Counted from the stretch's first letter, positions 35,371 through 49,563 are shown. The stretch is 64,000 nt of DNA from Micropterus salmoides (GCF_014851395.1 NW_024041262.1:13909252-13973251); one strand, 5' to 3'. Notes: a model not told the origin generated them from the sequence alone. Made by a program: numbers and translations.

Positions 35371-36174
35371 TAGGGGGCTTTAACACCTACCTCTTTTGGT
35401 CCGGACTTTCGGACTTTTCAGTTTGGTCCGAACCAAAAATACAGGTGTGAAACCTCCCCCGGACCACAGTCCGGACCAGACAGACGACATTTGGTCTGAC
35501 GAAAAGAGGAAGTCTCGGTCCAGATCAAACTGAACCATGGTTTGGTTAGTTTCTGGTGTGAAAGCATTTTTTGGATGGTTCATACTTTAAGACCATTTAC
35601 AGGAAATTCTGCATTTGCCATATAAACCAGAAACAAACAAATGCATGGGGAAATGCATTGAAATAAGGACACAATTATAAATCTCCCGTGACAACTCATC
35701 TTTTCAAACAGAGGGCCATTATAGAAGCACACTGCCACCCATCTCTTTGGTCTCTCCTCAAACGGAGGTGCAGAAGGATTGCTTGGGGTCTTCTCCTCCT
35801 TTCCTGTCGACAACGTTATAATGTTCGCACAACAAGGATGTTTAATTGCGACTAGCCATCAGTATAGTTGGTGCAGCAGGTAATAATTCCATAATAATAA
35901 CAATATAGTGTTGGGAAACATGCATATGTTCATTTTTTATTCATTCATTCTCGTCAGGGATACCGACTGGTTTAATAAACCAATCAATGTCAAGTATAGG
36001 GAGATGCAGCCCACATAGATGATGACAACAGGACGCAAGTCTGTCATGTAAAGTCCTTTAGTGCGGTTGCAGAATTGCGGTGTGAAACCTAACCCAAACT
36101 AACCGAATGTATCAAAATGTATCAAAACATGAACTTTGGTTCAGAATTTGGTGAGGACTTTCGGGTGCCCCCTA
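35371..36174. mobile_element. Inner MITE with TAGGGGGC inverted ends
   Basis: Starts TAGGGGGCTTTAACACC and ends GGGTGCCCCCTA, so the outer 8 bp are a perfect inverted repeat. Subterminal GGTCCGGACTTTCGG, GTGTGAAACC and GGACTTTCGG motifs fit a fish MITE whose text recalls TTTCACACCTG. It is fully contained in the 34569-36330 element. Confidence 0.6.
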
Positions 36175-36330
36175 AAGAGCAAATGAACACACACTAAAGT
36201 TGGATAAACGACTTCACAAATCAGGGAAATGGGACCATCCTAGGAGCAAGTGAATGCACTGCAAATCACTGGTTGCAATTTGCAACAATCACCACGAGAT
36301 GTCACTAAAACTTACACACTGAACTTTTAA

Positions 36331-38436
36331 GTAATTCACATGCAACACTGTCAATAACCACATGCAGACCACCTGCCAAATACCCCCTGGTTCAGTTGGT
36401 GGCAAGTGTGCCTTTTAATTAGCGCCTGTCTAGTAGTCTTGTCACTTGATCTAACATGCATGCCTCGTTGTGTATCTAGCTTTAGCCATCGCACTGGGGG
36501 GCTAAATCACTACATGGCCTAGCTATCACAAAATAACACTGCAGCCGAGTGTCCGAAGTTTCTTTAGTAAGCCAAATTATTGTATTGTGGTTGATAAACA
36601 AGGTGAAAAAAGAGGGGTTGATGCATTGAAGGACAAGCAAGTAATGCTGATAACGTTTATCAGCGGCAGCTAATGTTACGGGGCAAGCAAGTGGCAGCAA
36701 GGTTGTAAATATCATTCATCTGTTTCGTGTGGTGACACGAAAAGTGTCTGTGTATTGTTTCTTTCCATGTCCTTGTAAATTAATAATTTGTAAATGCTGT
36801 ATATTAAATGTTATTGTCATCAAGTTGTTTTTGAAAATTAAACTCTATTTAAGTTATATGTGTTATTATCATTAAAAAATAAAAATGACAGCAATACAGA
36901 AATTTATGACCCTGTCTGTCAAAATGACTGCCAACAAGGAAGTCTAACGCAACCACTGCTCGTGTGTCCCTCGCTCCTGTATTTTATTGATTTGGTCCTG
37001 TAGTCTCCCCTGACACTCAGCCTTGTTGGGTGGCAGCACAAGCTTATGATGCAGTGAAATGTCAGGAACCTTTGGGGAGACAAGATTAGAGAGCTCTGAG
37101 CGAACCGTCTGTCGTCCCCTCTTCCCTCTCTTCTAATCACTTGCTTCTCACTCCTCTCTTCCTGTTTCCCCTCCACTTCTTCCCCTCGCTCTCCATCTGT
37201 CTCTCTGCCTTCTCACTCTCTCCGATGTTTCCTCTCCTCTCTCGTTATTACGCTTTCCTTCTGCTCTCTGTCTTACTAATCCTCTGAAGTGCTGGTTCTC
37301 CTAAACCATATTATTAACACAGGGATCATCTTTGTCTCGTTGAATTAAAATGGAACTGAGAAGATCTGAGTAGCTGCTGTCAAGTCAAAACCTTGTATCT
37401 GCACAGGAATTAAACTTAAATTTTTTAAAAAATTTTTAAAGGTTTTTAGTGGCCACGGGGTCATGAACTTTGTTTGACATGTGGCAGGGTCGTGGCAAGG
37501 TTGGATTTCTATCAAAACATGACAGTTACAAACACTGAGACACTGTGAGGTCACAGTCGGACAGATCTCGATCCTCTTTATTCTTGTCTCTAATTAAACA
37601 GTGACGGGTGTGGGAGGATATATGGAGGATATAGGAGATCTACAGCATGGCCTAATGGGACGGAGAAGGAACTGACAGCATTAGCAGATTGTATAATTTC
37701 CATTTTATTTTATTTATCTATTCCTATTATTTGAATGACATTACTGAAGGGATTTTAAGTGATTGTAATGTTTTGGGTGTGCTCATCCTGCCCTGGCTCC
37801 ATAAACGGAAAACAACTGAGGAAGCACTGAAGAGAAGGATGTATGTTTGGCAACTGAGTTCAAATATCAACAGTCATTCTTCAGAATAACTTGCTCTCCC
37901 TTTTAAATAAATTTAAATACATCATTAGTGAAAAAATGAGCATATGCTTAAACCTGATGATATTAATATTAGGTAATGGTCCTATATACAAACAATGCCA
38001 TGTACTAGTAATAGTTCTTATATAAATAATATATTTAATGTATTTAAATGGTGGAAATATGACATGACCTACTAGAAATAGGGTATTGTAGTCTTTCAAA
38101 TATTTTCGAATCAAATAAACATTCTTCAAAAAAAGCTTCAAAAAAGCTCTGCCCAGTAGACTAACCTGGATCACCTTTTCATTTTGAGCTTTCTTTGAGT
38201 GAGAGAAGGTCCTGTAACCTGCTGCAGTTTTGGAGAAAATGTAAAAGTTAATTAATAGTCAGTGTTTTATTATGAACATACAATGGAACGGACCCCACGA
38301 AGAATAGCCAGTGCTAATGCTGGTGCTAATGGGGATACTAAAGATTAGAATTAGACAGATTGAAGAAAAGTTGCAAAAATGTTTGAGTATGGCCCCAAGA
38401 AAATTGCTATCGGTGCAATCTCTAGAGACAGTGCTA
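36331..38436. other. No gene seen; pyrimidine-rich tract 37090-37280
   Basis: A CT-rich tract and an 18-bp perfect AT palindrome (AAATTTTTTAAAAAATTT) near 37412. No coding region supported. Confidence 0.4.
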
Positions 38437-38570
38437 GATGGAAGAAGTATGGTGAAGCAGTCACCACAGTCATTGCTAAAGAGATGGTGTCTTTCAGTAC
38501 AATGGAAAAACCTTCTTGACCATCTCAAGACACTCAACCATCCACCAGGTCGAAAGTATTTTTGCCATCC
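38437..38570 (+). pseudogene. hAT transposase fragment
   Basis: One frame reads RWKKYGEAVTTVIAKEMVSF followed by STMEKPS. After a frameshift near 38512 a second frame reads LDHLKTLNHPPGRKYFCHP. Together they follow the hAT transposase pattern (FSTVEKPGF, LNPRY-PPSRKYF) known from ZBED-type proteins. Upstream BED finger and downstream catalytic blocks are not recognisable. Confidence 0.65.
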
Positions 38571-41193
38571 TTGAGATTTGGTAAAGTATTGATATGACAC
38601 TGTATATTTTGCTGACAGTTCATTAAAAAGGCATGGTAGATAATATCAATGTGCCTCCAAACAATCTTCTTCCTGAAAAACCACATGAAAGAAAACCTGG
38701 CTCGAAGAGGCCCTGCATGACTGGCAAGTGGATCAGATCAAAATGTCCGCAGGATCAACTAACAAAGTTGACAGCAGCCAATATTGTAGCTGAGGAAGGT
38801 TATTGGACTGGCAATGTCTAAATTATTTCGACCTTAATTACAATCTAGCTGTGACTAACACAGTCTCACCGGAAAGGCAATGCCCAGAGTGAACCGTGGG
38901 GGTCTGCCACGGCATCATTAGCCAGTTTTCCCACAGCTGGCAGAAAAAAAGGGACCTGAGAATAGTACAAAAAAGAGCTGGGTCTACCGGCGTGCTCTCT
39001 AATGATGGTAAATTATCACGTTTATGTAACCATCATGGTTGGCAAACCAGCTTAGAGGTGCATTACCAGGTGGACTGGAGTTGCTACACTCTCAATCATG
39101 GGGTCTCTCTGTCTCATTAAGTTCCACTTGGGAGAAGCTGCTGGGTCAAATGGTGTCGGTCTTGTTTCTTTATCTCAGTATTGCACATATACATACTTTT
39201 GTGAACTTTCTTTGGTCAATATTTTGCATGTTCCATCTTCTTGATTTCAAACAAAACTCTTTCAATTTCAAAATCATTTCAATTTCCATTTTATATTGCT
39301 GATTCTTGACTATTGCAGTACTCATTTATTGTTATGTAATACCAAGGCAAATTCCTTGTATGTGACAATAAACCTAATTCTCATTCTGATCATTATAATC
39401 ATTATTTATAATTAATTACCGCTGCTGTGTTGGTGTTAAACATGTATATGTATTTCCTGGCCACTTAGCTACACCTATACAGTCTAATGCAATCCAGTAC
39501 AGCAGCTCTGCTCATGCCAGAGTTAATGGTGGTGTTGTATGGGACTGCATTAAATTGAAATGTGTGTCTAATATTCTTCCTCCTTCATTTCGGTTTGTAA
39601 GTTTATAACCTTCGTAAAAGTAAAATTCACTGCAGAGCTGTTTGTTCAGCACCTACTGGGCTTTTTATTTCAGTTGTGCCACTGTGTCATCATCATCAAC
39701 TGTCATCAGTGTGAGGCCTTTGCCAATCAGAAGGATCCTCCAGTAAATAAATATTATTGATTGCTTTTTTTCATCATCTGCATCCAGTGTACTTCATTTC
39801 TTATTTGTAATAAGAAAATAAATTGATGGTTGTGTAGAAGCTGAGGCAGCAGCACTATCAGCATTAATAAAATTATTGTGTGTGTGCGCGTGTCAGTCAC
39901 TTTCTATGCTTGTCTCTCTTACATCCTTAGAGAACGAGACACACACACACACACACTAAGGCTTGTGGCACTATCTTCATGGGGGCCCGTCACTGACATA
40001 ATGCATTCCCTAACCCATCACACTGCTGAAAGATAGTTGTCAAAACAAAGTCTTGTGATGCAAAAACGGAAATAGTTTAATTCATACCTTAATACAAAGC
40101 GATTAAAAGAATTTAAACAAAATGAATGTGTCGCCGCCTCAAAGCAGTGAAATAAACAAAAGAAAAATGACTTGGCTTTACACTCAACAAGAAAGCAGGA
40201 AAAGTTCATCGGGGTCATGTTTTTTTTTTTTTTTTTGCAAATGAGGGAACAGGCAGAACAAAGACAGTTTGTTGCACATCATCACTGGTGTGTTCAAAAG
40301 GACGGTGTCATAAAAAGAAATAAAGACAAAATAGAACAGAGATCGACAAGGGAGCGAGCTTCAGGTAAATCATGTTTCGTTCTCTTCTAATTCTAAGCTA
40401 TTTTTCCCTGTAGGACAATTAAATGGTCAGTGTCACCATAAAAACAGAAGAAGACAAAACACCACACCTCCTGCATGAATATTGGGCGATTTTCTGTGCA
40501 ATAACAGTATGTTTCTGTGTAGCACTGTAAAAGTAATGATAGTATATCATTGTCAAAACTCAGCGTTAATTATGACACTTAATGGTAATGGTGCTTCTAA
40601 AATAATAAGACCGCATTTCCCATCTAACCAACTTCTTCCTTTTTAGCCAGAACTGTTGTGACTTGCTTTACTGAGGATAAATAAACATGTTGGAAGCAAA
40701 TTATTTTACTTCAGCCTCTCACTTGTTCCACCATCTGTCATTGTGAGAAACTGTGAAAGCTTTGGCTCCATTTGCACTCGAAGAACAGCACCCTTTTACT
40801 GTTTGGTGTTACGCATCAATCTCCTTTAGTGTTACTGTGGTCACAAAATGGCTAAAAATCAATACGACAGAAGTCCAGAAGAGCCTAATGGCAATCAGCC
40901 ACTGTGATGAATAGACGACTGGCTACTCAGTCTCGATGCTTTATTCACACCAAGACGTTATTGCCTTTAAAAAAAGAGAAAGAAAAAAGAAAGAAATGAA
41001 AAGAGTATCTTGAATATCTTGATTTGTACTTAATGCATTTTGACCTGCTCTCTTCAGTAGTAGTGAAAAGACTTCGTAGCTATGCATGTTTGGATGAAGA
41101 CAGCTTTTGTCTCTTCTCTAAACAGAACAAACAAGTTCAACCACACCACTAGTGTGTATTGACTGCACCTATCCTGGGTCACCAACAGCTATC
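38571..41193. other. No gene seen; poly-T run near 40220-40236 and short (CA)n near 39940
   Basis: No domain, splice-consistent exon or named repeat was supported. Confidence 0.4.
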
Positions 41194-42785
41194 TTTGAAA
41201 GCAATAATGGTCCGACATTTTGGGATGTACGCTGTACCACTCTCTTACCTGTACGGTAAATATGAATCTACAGCCAACAGCCGGCTAGCTTAGTTTAGCA
41301 TAAAGACTGGAAACAGCTGGCTCTGTCCTAAAGTAACAAAACCCTCTTACTAGCACACCTAAAGCTCACTAATTAACACGTTATATCTTGTTTCTATAAA
41401 TTCGTTTAAAAAAAAAGAAAAAAAAAGAACACGTCAATTCCCAGTTTTACAAGGGATTATGGCAGACTATTTCTTGGTAGGTAGCAGGGACATTTCCTGC
41501 ACATAACCTCCTGTAAAACCACTTAAAAAAAGCAGACGGAGCGTTTCTATTTTAACCCGCGCAGCTTTTCTAGCATTTACTGTACTGGTTTAGAGGACCA
41601 GGAAACTCACAGACCAATCGCATGTGCTCCAATCGTCTCATGTGACGCTGCTTAGCCAATCAAATCTGTGCATACCGATGCTTGCGAGTCGAGTCCGCGA
41701 GATTCACCAGAGACGTTTTGGAAACACACCCGAATTGAGGAGACGAAAGATAAAAGAGATTTCACATGACTTTTAATCAAGAATGTACAGATTTTTACAT
41801 GTACATTCCTCCCACGGGCAGTTCAAAACCAGAATATCTCATAGATCTCCAATATGCTAGCTGGAGCTCACGTTTCTCACTGAACAACAGAAAGTAGGAA
41901 AGTGGTAGCTCTGTAAGAGGAAATGAAAGAGAAGAGGAGGCATTACAGCTGTTCATTTGTGTGTTTATTATAAAATTGGTTAAGACTACACTTCATCACT
42001 TCAAGCTACACTTTTTATTAAATTTTTTCTAAAAATTAGGCACTTTAATTTAGTTTACTTAAATTTAGAATTTATTATTTGAATAGTTATTATTTATTAT
42101 CCTTCCAGTTTGATGTGAGAACTGACTGAAATATTATTTGATTTGACAGTCCGTTGTTGACTAAAAACATGTGTTGATACAACTATAGGTTATAGTACTG
42201 AATGATAACGCAAGTTCGTCGTTTTGATGTTCCGGACCTTTGCTTCAGGAAATTTTCTCTAACTAGACCTCTTTGAAATCTTATTGAATACCCCTGCTCT
42301 AGCTAGTCTGTACTCGGGTCCATAGCAATCTTTGGGTCCACTGAAACTCCAAAAACCCTCGGACACTACAGAGAAACCAGGACATGTCTGTCCGCAGGAC
42401 ACTTTGATCCAGTTATACTCTGGACCCACCTGCATGTTTACAGGTGGACAGAGACTCCTGCAAATCACTCAGGCGTGAGATTTAAGACCACTTCCTTCAC
42501 TCTGTTCAATCTCACTCTCATTATCTTTTCACTCAATTACCTACTCATTTCTCACCGTGTAAATATTTAATTAATGATATGATATATTAATTAGTGAGCT
42601 TTAAATGTGTTGGTAAGTCTATTTGGTTACTTTTGGACAGAGCCAGGTTAGTGTTACCAGTCCTTATGCTAAGCTAAGCTTAGCACAGACATTAGACAGG
42701 ACAGACAGAGTGGTATTGATGTGATGTAACTCTCGGCAAGAAAGGTATTAAGCGTATTTCCAAAAATGCGGAACTATTGCTTCAA
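41194..42785. mobile_element. Foldback-type element (copy A) with long inverted arms
   Basis: The outer ends GAAAGCAATAATGGTCCGACA and, in reverse complement, GAAGCAATAGTTCCGCATTT pair imperfectly. Further in, the left arm reads AGCATAAAGACTGG, CTGGCTCTGTCC and AAAGCTCACTAATTAA. The right arm repeats these in reverse complement (AGCATAAGGACTGG, CTGGCTCTGTCC, AAAGCTCACTAATTAA). The ~1.1 kb interior shows no transposase. Confidence 0.65.
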
Positions 42786-45700
42786 GGGACCCAACTAAGT
42801 TTTTATATGTTATAGCGTTGACATACCGTCTATTTTCCAAAGCATTTTTACCATGAATCCCTGCTGTATGTTCCTGGATCATGTCTTGCAGAGACATAAA
42901 ACTTATAGCTAAAGCTTCAAAATGAACATTAAGTCAGTTTAGATTTTTTCAAAGCTCTGTTATGGTCATTGACAGACAATTGCATACAGAAATGGATAGG
43001 TTTCCACAAAACATTCACAAGCTACAGTATGTTGTCAGATCATTTTCATAAATGGCTTGATTTTCTAACGGTCATTTTTCTGCATTCAAAGTTAGCTGCT
43101 CTCTGCTCTACTACCGCTCAGTGACAATTTGCTTCTCAGATACTGAATCCAAAACTCTCTGCAGCTGACCATGTCCTCTCACCCCTTCTGGAGGGAACAA
43201 GAAACCCCACATGCCGATGAAGAAAATATCATATTGTATATGCAGTACACATGCACGCACACACACACACACACACAAAAAACCCAGAGGAGAGAAAAAT
43301 CTGCCGGCTGCTCCTACTGTGATGATATTTGGGTTTCCATGTTTTGCACATTTTTTAAACAAATAATGGCAGCATGTGCACTTTGCCTGAGCTCTCAGAG
43401 GTGGTTCATATGTGTGTGTGTTTGTATATGTGTGGGCGTGTTTGTGTGTGGTATCCCTGCAGTTTTTTTTCCATGGTTCTCTGTGCTTGTTGAAAGAGGG
43501 AGGTGTTTTTGTTGATATTATGTGTTCACAGCATGAGGCCGTACAGAAGGCAAACACATACAGCCAGAGGACAAACATTAGGATTAACACACACACATAC
43601 ACTCATAAAGAAACATACACATAAATACAAATACAAATAGAGGTCGCAACAAATAGTCATCAGCTCCCCTGTTGATGGTTTGCTGCCAAAAGCTGTTTTT
43701 GCTGTAGGCAAGACACAGTGTAGGAAGTATTCCAAATGAATAATCTCCAGTAAAAATTATTTAATTGAAAGTTTCCCATTTAAAATGGTCAGAAGATATT
43801 CTTAATCTTTGAATGGCAACTCCAATATATTAACCAACCTGTGTGCAGTGCATGAATGAGTTAGGGCTGGACCGATGTGTCGTCCGGTATTAGCTTATTG
43901 AAGGTATATTTTTGTCGACGTATTTGTCAGCAATAAGTAACAAGAGCTTGCAGTACAGAAGTGCCAAACTAGGTTTGAGGTGATTTAGAAACCATTTCAT
44001 AGTTTGACCACCAGAGAACAGAGTAAAACGTTACACCCAGTATACATCTTGGTCACAGTTCTTTGAAAATACAAATTTAAGGGCTCAGTATCAAGATTCT
44101 TGTTTATTACATGTTAATGCAAAACATATTTTATATACATAAATATAGTCGCAAGGGGCTTTTGCATGTTCAGACCTTTTTCTGTTATAGCAATTTCAAA
44201 ATAGTTTATGTTAAACACTAGGTTTAACATTGTTATAAAACACATTCTGCAAGTTTTCTAATGATTAGACCAACAATTTCCGATTTATAATGTGATTTGT
44301 GTCGTGCCATGCCCATAGCTCTCATTTGTAGCGACCCCTAGTGGTCAATTTAAATGGAAATTTCAGTGTATGTCTCAGGTCCTTATGTGGACATATCCTG
44401 GATGTTTTGTGTTGATTGGACAAACGTTGTTGATTTGTAGCCACACCCCTTTCAAAGTTTATTGGTTAATATCTTGAAAACTATATGAGATATCAACATG
44501 CTTTAGTTTTTGTGTGTCAATTTGTGAAATAGCTGAGAAATTGGACAAAAACATTTATTAAAATTTAAGATAAAGTGGGAATGACTTGTCAGTTAAAATA
44601 TAACAGCAGCATTTGTCATCAAGAGGAGGTGACAAATTTCTGAACTATCACAGGTCATCTGAGGTCAAAGGGATCTAGTGTTTGTGTGTGAAATGTTTAA
44701 TTCATTTCACAGGGCAGAACAAGAGGGAGATTCGTTTTTTTAATGTGTGTGTATGTTTGGGAGGCTGGGGTTATCCTGTGTTGTGTGTTTTTGTTTGTGG
44801 TCTCTCAACACCATCTGTTTAATAATGAGTCACCTGTGAAGCCTGTGACACTGATGCTTGTGTGTCTCTGCAGGACTATCGTAATTGCTGTCAGAGAGAA
44901 TTAAAATTCACCAACAACACAGATACACACATAACAGGTGTTAGTTGTAACTATACAAATCCCAAAGAAATTAAAAAGCAATGTATTTATTTCAAATAAA
45001 CTTTACTCAAACTAAAGTCTAAAGTATTTTCTTGCTTTGCAAGAAGGTGAAAGTTGGCAACTAACCATTAAAAAAAGTTACATAAAATGGTTTTCCGATG
45101 ATGCAGATGAAGCTACAATAGTTATGCTGTATGTTTCCTTTTGGGATTGTTTTTTTCCTTTCACTTTCCCAAGAATGCATCACATGTCTCTATGCGTGCT
45201 ATAAACATAATGACCTCTAGTTTGGGTGTTTGTTGAAGTAATGGTGCATTCTCATTAAAAATCTATGCTGTGAATCGTCACTTTGCTAGAAAGAAACTCG
45301 TTATGGTTAGGCAATCACAAAGTAATGTATCCCAAATTATGAGTCAGTGCTCCACTTTACTTGAGAGGATACAATAATAGCGTGGAATTGTGTGGCATTT
45401 AGCCATTTTAGTATTTGATGCAAAATAGGCTACAGATACTTCTTTGCTGTGGAACTTAAGAGCGTAAAAGAAGGCAGTAACACAAATCGGTCTTCTTAAC
45501 CATGTTTTGTAAAGTGAAACAACAACGTAGCATAGGGACAAACTGCAGAGAAGTAGATGAGCTGCAGGAGTGGTTTGAGAAGTTACTATGGATGTATTTA
45601 GCTTTTTTCTTTTTTCTGTATTGAAAAATGTACTGCAATTGTTGTTGTTTTTTTTGACATCATAGGAAACTATTTATCATTCATAAAGTATGCACACAAG

Positions 45701-46044
45701 TAAACATTTTTTGTGCCCAGGCACTGGCTCCATGATCTTTAGCATATTAAACCATCACATTCAGCCCTATTCAATAATCATGTCAAAGGTAGCTTTATTG
45801 TCTTCTGTAAGAGAAACTTGTCTTAGAGTTAGACAATCGCTGCATCAGACTCACATTCCAATAAAAAAAACATTGAATGGGTGCACAGTAAGAAATTATC
45901 CTATAGCTACAGTGAAACAACTTAGCAACTTAATTACACAAAAAGAGCATTACAGTAAAAATAACTGAAACAAAACCCAAGCAATTATCACTCAACAATT
46001 CCTACAGACCTGTGGTTATCTTAGTATTCTGACTGTCCTGTACA
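42786..46044. other. No gene seen; CA/TG tracts at 43256-43277 and 43410-43450
   Basis: Open frames here come from CA/TG-rich sequence. A TTAGGGCTGGACCGATGTGTC motif at 43861 is hAT-terminus-like. No gene supported. Confidence 0.4.
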
Positions 46045-46385
46045 AGCTGCCCATTAATAAATTTAATGGACGTAGGAATAAAAGAGTGGGATAAAGGGAC
46101 CCTATACCTCCCTCCGGTGTACATTAGCTCACACTCAGAGTTCAAAATCCTATTTACCTGCCAAATTGTGGACTGTACAAAAATCCCCCGATGAGTGAGA
46201 AGTGAATAAGAATAATCTTCCCTGCTGTCTTAACCAATTTTGATCTTTTTGCTTTAAACTTGACCGTTCCCAAACCAGCTGGTAATATTGTGACGTAGAA
46301 CCGACTCTATCGTGGCTCTGTAGAAAATTTGCATAATGTTGCTACACACTCCAAAAAGTCTGAGTCTCCTAAGAAAATTAACTGA
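46045..46385 (-). mobile_element. CR1/L2-like LINE reverse-transcriptase C-terminus, degraded
   Basis: The minus strand reads RLRLFGVCSNIMQIFYRATI, then SVLRHNITSWFGN, and further on LMYTGGRYRVPLSHSFIPTS with KFINGQL. The LRxFGV, ILxYxxxxWFGN, GRRFRVP and SFIPxAIxLLN series is the C-terminal signature of fish CR1/L2-related LINEs. Stops and frame changes make it dead. Confidence 0.65.
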
Positions 46386-46754
46386 CTTTGGGGTCTTGGG
46401 ATCTGAGGTGTGTTAGGTTCCTGGAACCCGGTGCACCTGCTTGCATGTCTAGTAAGGCCTATATATTTTTTCAGGAAAAAAACAGCAACATTGGAATGTA
46501 TTGGACCTCACGTGAATTCTGTTCTCTGTGGAGGAGTTGATACACGAAAGATAGATGTTGATGCTGATATAGAGTGGGGAAAGAAGAAGTTTTATATAAT
46601 ATCAGCTTCAACAATGAGAAACATGTTGATAAAAATGTTGAAGAACTTTATGTCAGTAATTATTTCCAACATTGCATCTGTTGTTTTCATCATAAGATCA
46701 TAGCAGATGTCATGAGTCCATCAGTCTGTGTTTATCTCTTGCATGTATTTCTGG

Positions 46755-46755
<1 letters not shown>

Positions 46756-46793
<38 letters not shown>
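46756..46793. repeat. (CA)n microsatellite
   Basis: About 19 CA units. Confidence 0.95.
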
Positions 46794-46794
<1 letters not shown>

Positions 46795-46912
46795 CAGTGA
46801 CATGTGGTGTTGGCGCCACTGAAGCAGATATTATGCCTATTAATCAAAGTAATTGTGTATGTAGACATGAATGTGTGTTATTGGTACATAGGTGTGAGTC
46901 ATGTGCTATTTA

Positions 46913-46916
<4 letters not shown>

Positions 46917-46972
<56 letters not shown>
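46917..46972. repeat. (TG)n microsatellite
   Basis: About 27 uninterrupted TG units, opposite in sense to the CA array 124 bp to the left. Confidence 0.95.
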
Positions 46973-49563
46973 TAGGGTTCATGGCAAGGTCAGCAGCTCT
47001 CTCTGACATCAGTCTTCCCAATCCCCATTTAAATGCAACTCTAATTATCACATTGATAATTACGCACACATTCAAACACAGAGAAAGATGTGAATGTGGG
47101 CGCTTGCACGTGGGCGCACAGGTGTCTGTCTTAAGGTGATTGAACACATAATGAGAAGGAGAGAAAGGAAGAGGAAGAGAGAGACATTAATGCATCACAG
47201 GACAACCTGACGGATGTTTAATGAGTAGTTTCATGTTTACAAAGACCCACTTGCAGAATTGATGCGTCACAGCACCAGTCTAGCAGATGTTTAACGCTAC
47301 AGCTGCCATGACATCAAGTGTATGAATTCCCCTTTCTCTTGTATATAATCCAGTTTTTGATTTAAGACATTATATTTTACAAGATACTGATCTAAAAGAG
47401 AAAAAAAATTAGGTATCAATACCAATTTCTGCCTGGTCACCGTATGTATGTCTGTATATATTTAAATAGTTTTTATACCATGATCATGGAAAATACTTGT
47501 ATCTAATTTGATGGAAAGTTCATTCATTTAACCACTTTTGAAGTCATTAAGCATAAGAATAATATTTTTATAATTTACTGGACAGTTCAGAAGTCTTATC
47601 TTTAAACTATGCTCACATGTCCTGCTCTCTCTGTGCTCCAGTGTCAGAACAGCTGACAGCGTCATTGTCTGTCAAGGAGGCGACGCTGAAGAACAGATTG
47701 CAGGATGCAGAGTTGCATCCATTTTTCAGCCTTTTGTTGTTTTTTTAAATAAAATATAATGCTGCCTTGCTACATAATGGGGGGCGGGGGGGATGGCTCA
47801 AAACTAGAAATGTTACATGATTCTGAAAATACATACACAACCTCAACATTACTGGAAAACTACCCCGACAATGTGCACATAACTTACAGTTTACATTAGA
47901 TCAGAACATTATCTGTATACTAGGCTTGTGCCGATATTAAGGCGATTTTAACTAACTCACTATCAGAACTAAGATGACATAAAAATAGTGTCTAGAATCT
48001 GCACCTCACTGTTTCCCATTCATTGATTTATTTATGGCAACAAGACACACCACAATATCAATGCTGACTACCACTGATACTATACTATTTAATATTAGTA
48101 AAATTATAATTCACTGCGGAGCTGTGCACAGCGCATAGATTCGCTTAGTACCTCTTTCTCTCTCTCTCTCCCTCTCTCCCTCTCTGAATCAAAACATGAT
48201 CATGCACTAGAGGAAGGATTGTTGCTGACTTTCCCGTCATTCCTTAATAAATCCGTAGTTGAGTGGTCTGTATTATGGACACTGCTCAACAAATGTGTCC
48301 AAAACTAAAGCATTCAAGTTAACTGTGAGAAGTTAGTCTATATATTTTCTCGCTGTCAATGTGGGAGACCCATCTTCAGATAAATTATAAGTAAGCATGT
48401 AGGAGCCTAGCTAATAAGGATAGCTATGTCTTCACAATAAAGCTGGGTTGTCGAGGTTAGCACGCTGTACATAGCTGCTACATAGCTGCTACATAGCTGC
48501 TAGTCATTTTCAGTTGCACTGACTTTAACAACATGTCATATAAAGAAATTGGAGTCTGTTTTCCTGACACTGGATCAGCTTATTGTGCAGTAGTAGGTGG
48601 CAGGGAGTCAGAGCGGTTGTAATTTAGTGAGTGTGTCTTGTTTTTTTTTGTAGTTTTACATTGCATTTCACCATTTTTCATCATGGTGAATTATTGTGTT
48701 TGTGCAGGTATGAAGGAGTTCAGGGTGGGATGTCGAAGCCAGGACTGTGTGAGGCTGCTAGCTGGTGCAGCTCCCTCAGTACACAAACACGCAGCTTCTG
48801 GTTCTGGCTCTGGGTCTGATCTGGTCATGGATCCATCAGATAACTTCCAAATTAGGGCAAACCCTAATATATAATTTACAGCTCCATAAAACGTAGTGTG
48901 AGATTATAGATACAACTGATAGCTGATAATTGTGCTTTAGTTTATGTAAGTATCAGTACTACTGCCAGTATTAGAAAACCAAAACTATTTTTGTTATAGC
49001 CTGATATGTGAACATTACAATATTGTGATGTGAACAGATATTGTTAGCCGGTCACGCAGCATGACCCCTGTCCAGTTCTTCACTAGTTTTCACACCAGAA
49101 CTCACTTTCTTTCCTATGGCCTTTATGTTTTTTAATCCTGGTCTGTTCCTGGTCTCTTTGACACCTAACAGGCTCATACTTATAAGGCTGTGGTATGTCA
49201 GCATTGGGATCCTTACTCGAACTCGAGGCTTAGACCGGGTGCTTTCTGCTCAGATGCTGAAGCGTTGCCGTTGTGTTCTCGCAGTAGGCTAGTTCTGTTT
49301 TACAGCAGACACAGTGTACAGACCTGCTATATTCTTTTAGCTTGAAATGATCTCATACGTCTTTTTCTCTGGCATGTCTCTTCTTCGATACTTGTTACTT
49401 TTTCTCTCTTCCTCCACTTTGCAAAGCGCCATCAAATCATGTTGTCTTGCCCACAGCGTGAGCGCATTGTGCAACAGTAATAATTGTCACTGTGAAACAG
49501 TGCACTGCATAGCTACATCGATGCTTTTTAATAATCAAGATAAATTGTGTGTGTGTGTGTATA
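46973..49563. other. No gene seen; 11-bp tandem repeat near 48473-48503
   Basis: ACATAGCTGCT is repeated three times near 48473. TAGGCTTGTGCCGATATTAAG at 47921 resembles a hAT end. A (CT)n tract lies at 48150-48184. No gene supported. Confidence 0.4.

Larger units (their letters stand above)
34569..36330. mobile_element. Outer element with AAAGGTCCAGTGTGTAA inverted ends
   Basis: The left end AAAGGTCCAGTGTGTAA (34571) and the reverse complement of the right end, TTAAAAGTTCAGTGTGTAAG (36311-36330), form clear inverted termini. The body near both ends has the wording of a very common fish MITE. Two other repeats lie inside it (35168-35258 and 35371-36174). No transposase is visible. Confidence 0.6.

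Noticed and set aside
43111..43735. Overlapping open frames on both strands
   Set aside because: They arise from CA/TG-rich sequence; products are low-complexity Cys/Val or Thr/His runs with no domain.
48684..48720. MVNYCVCAG-like start resembling a THAP domain
   Set aside because: Only about nine residues fit; the downstream Cys, His and AVPTIF features are absent.
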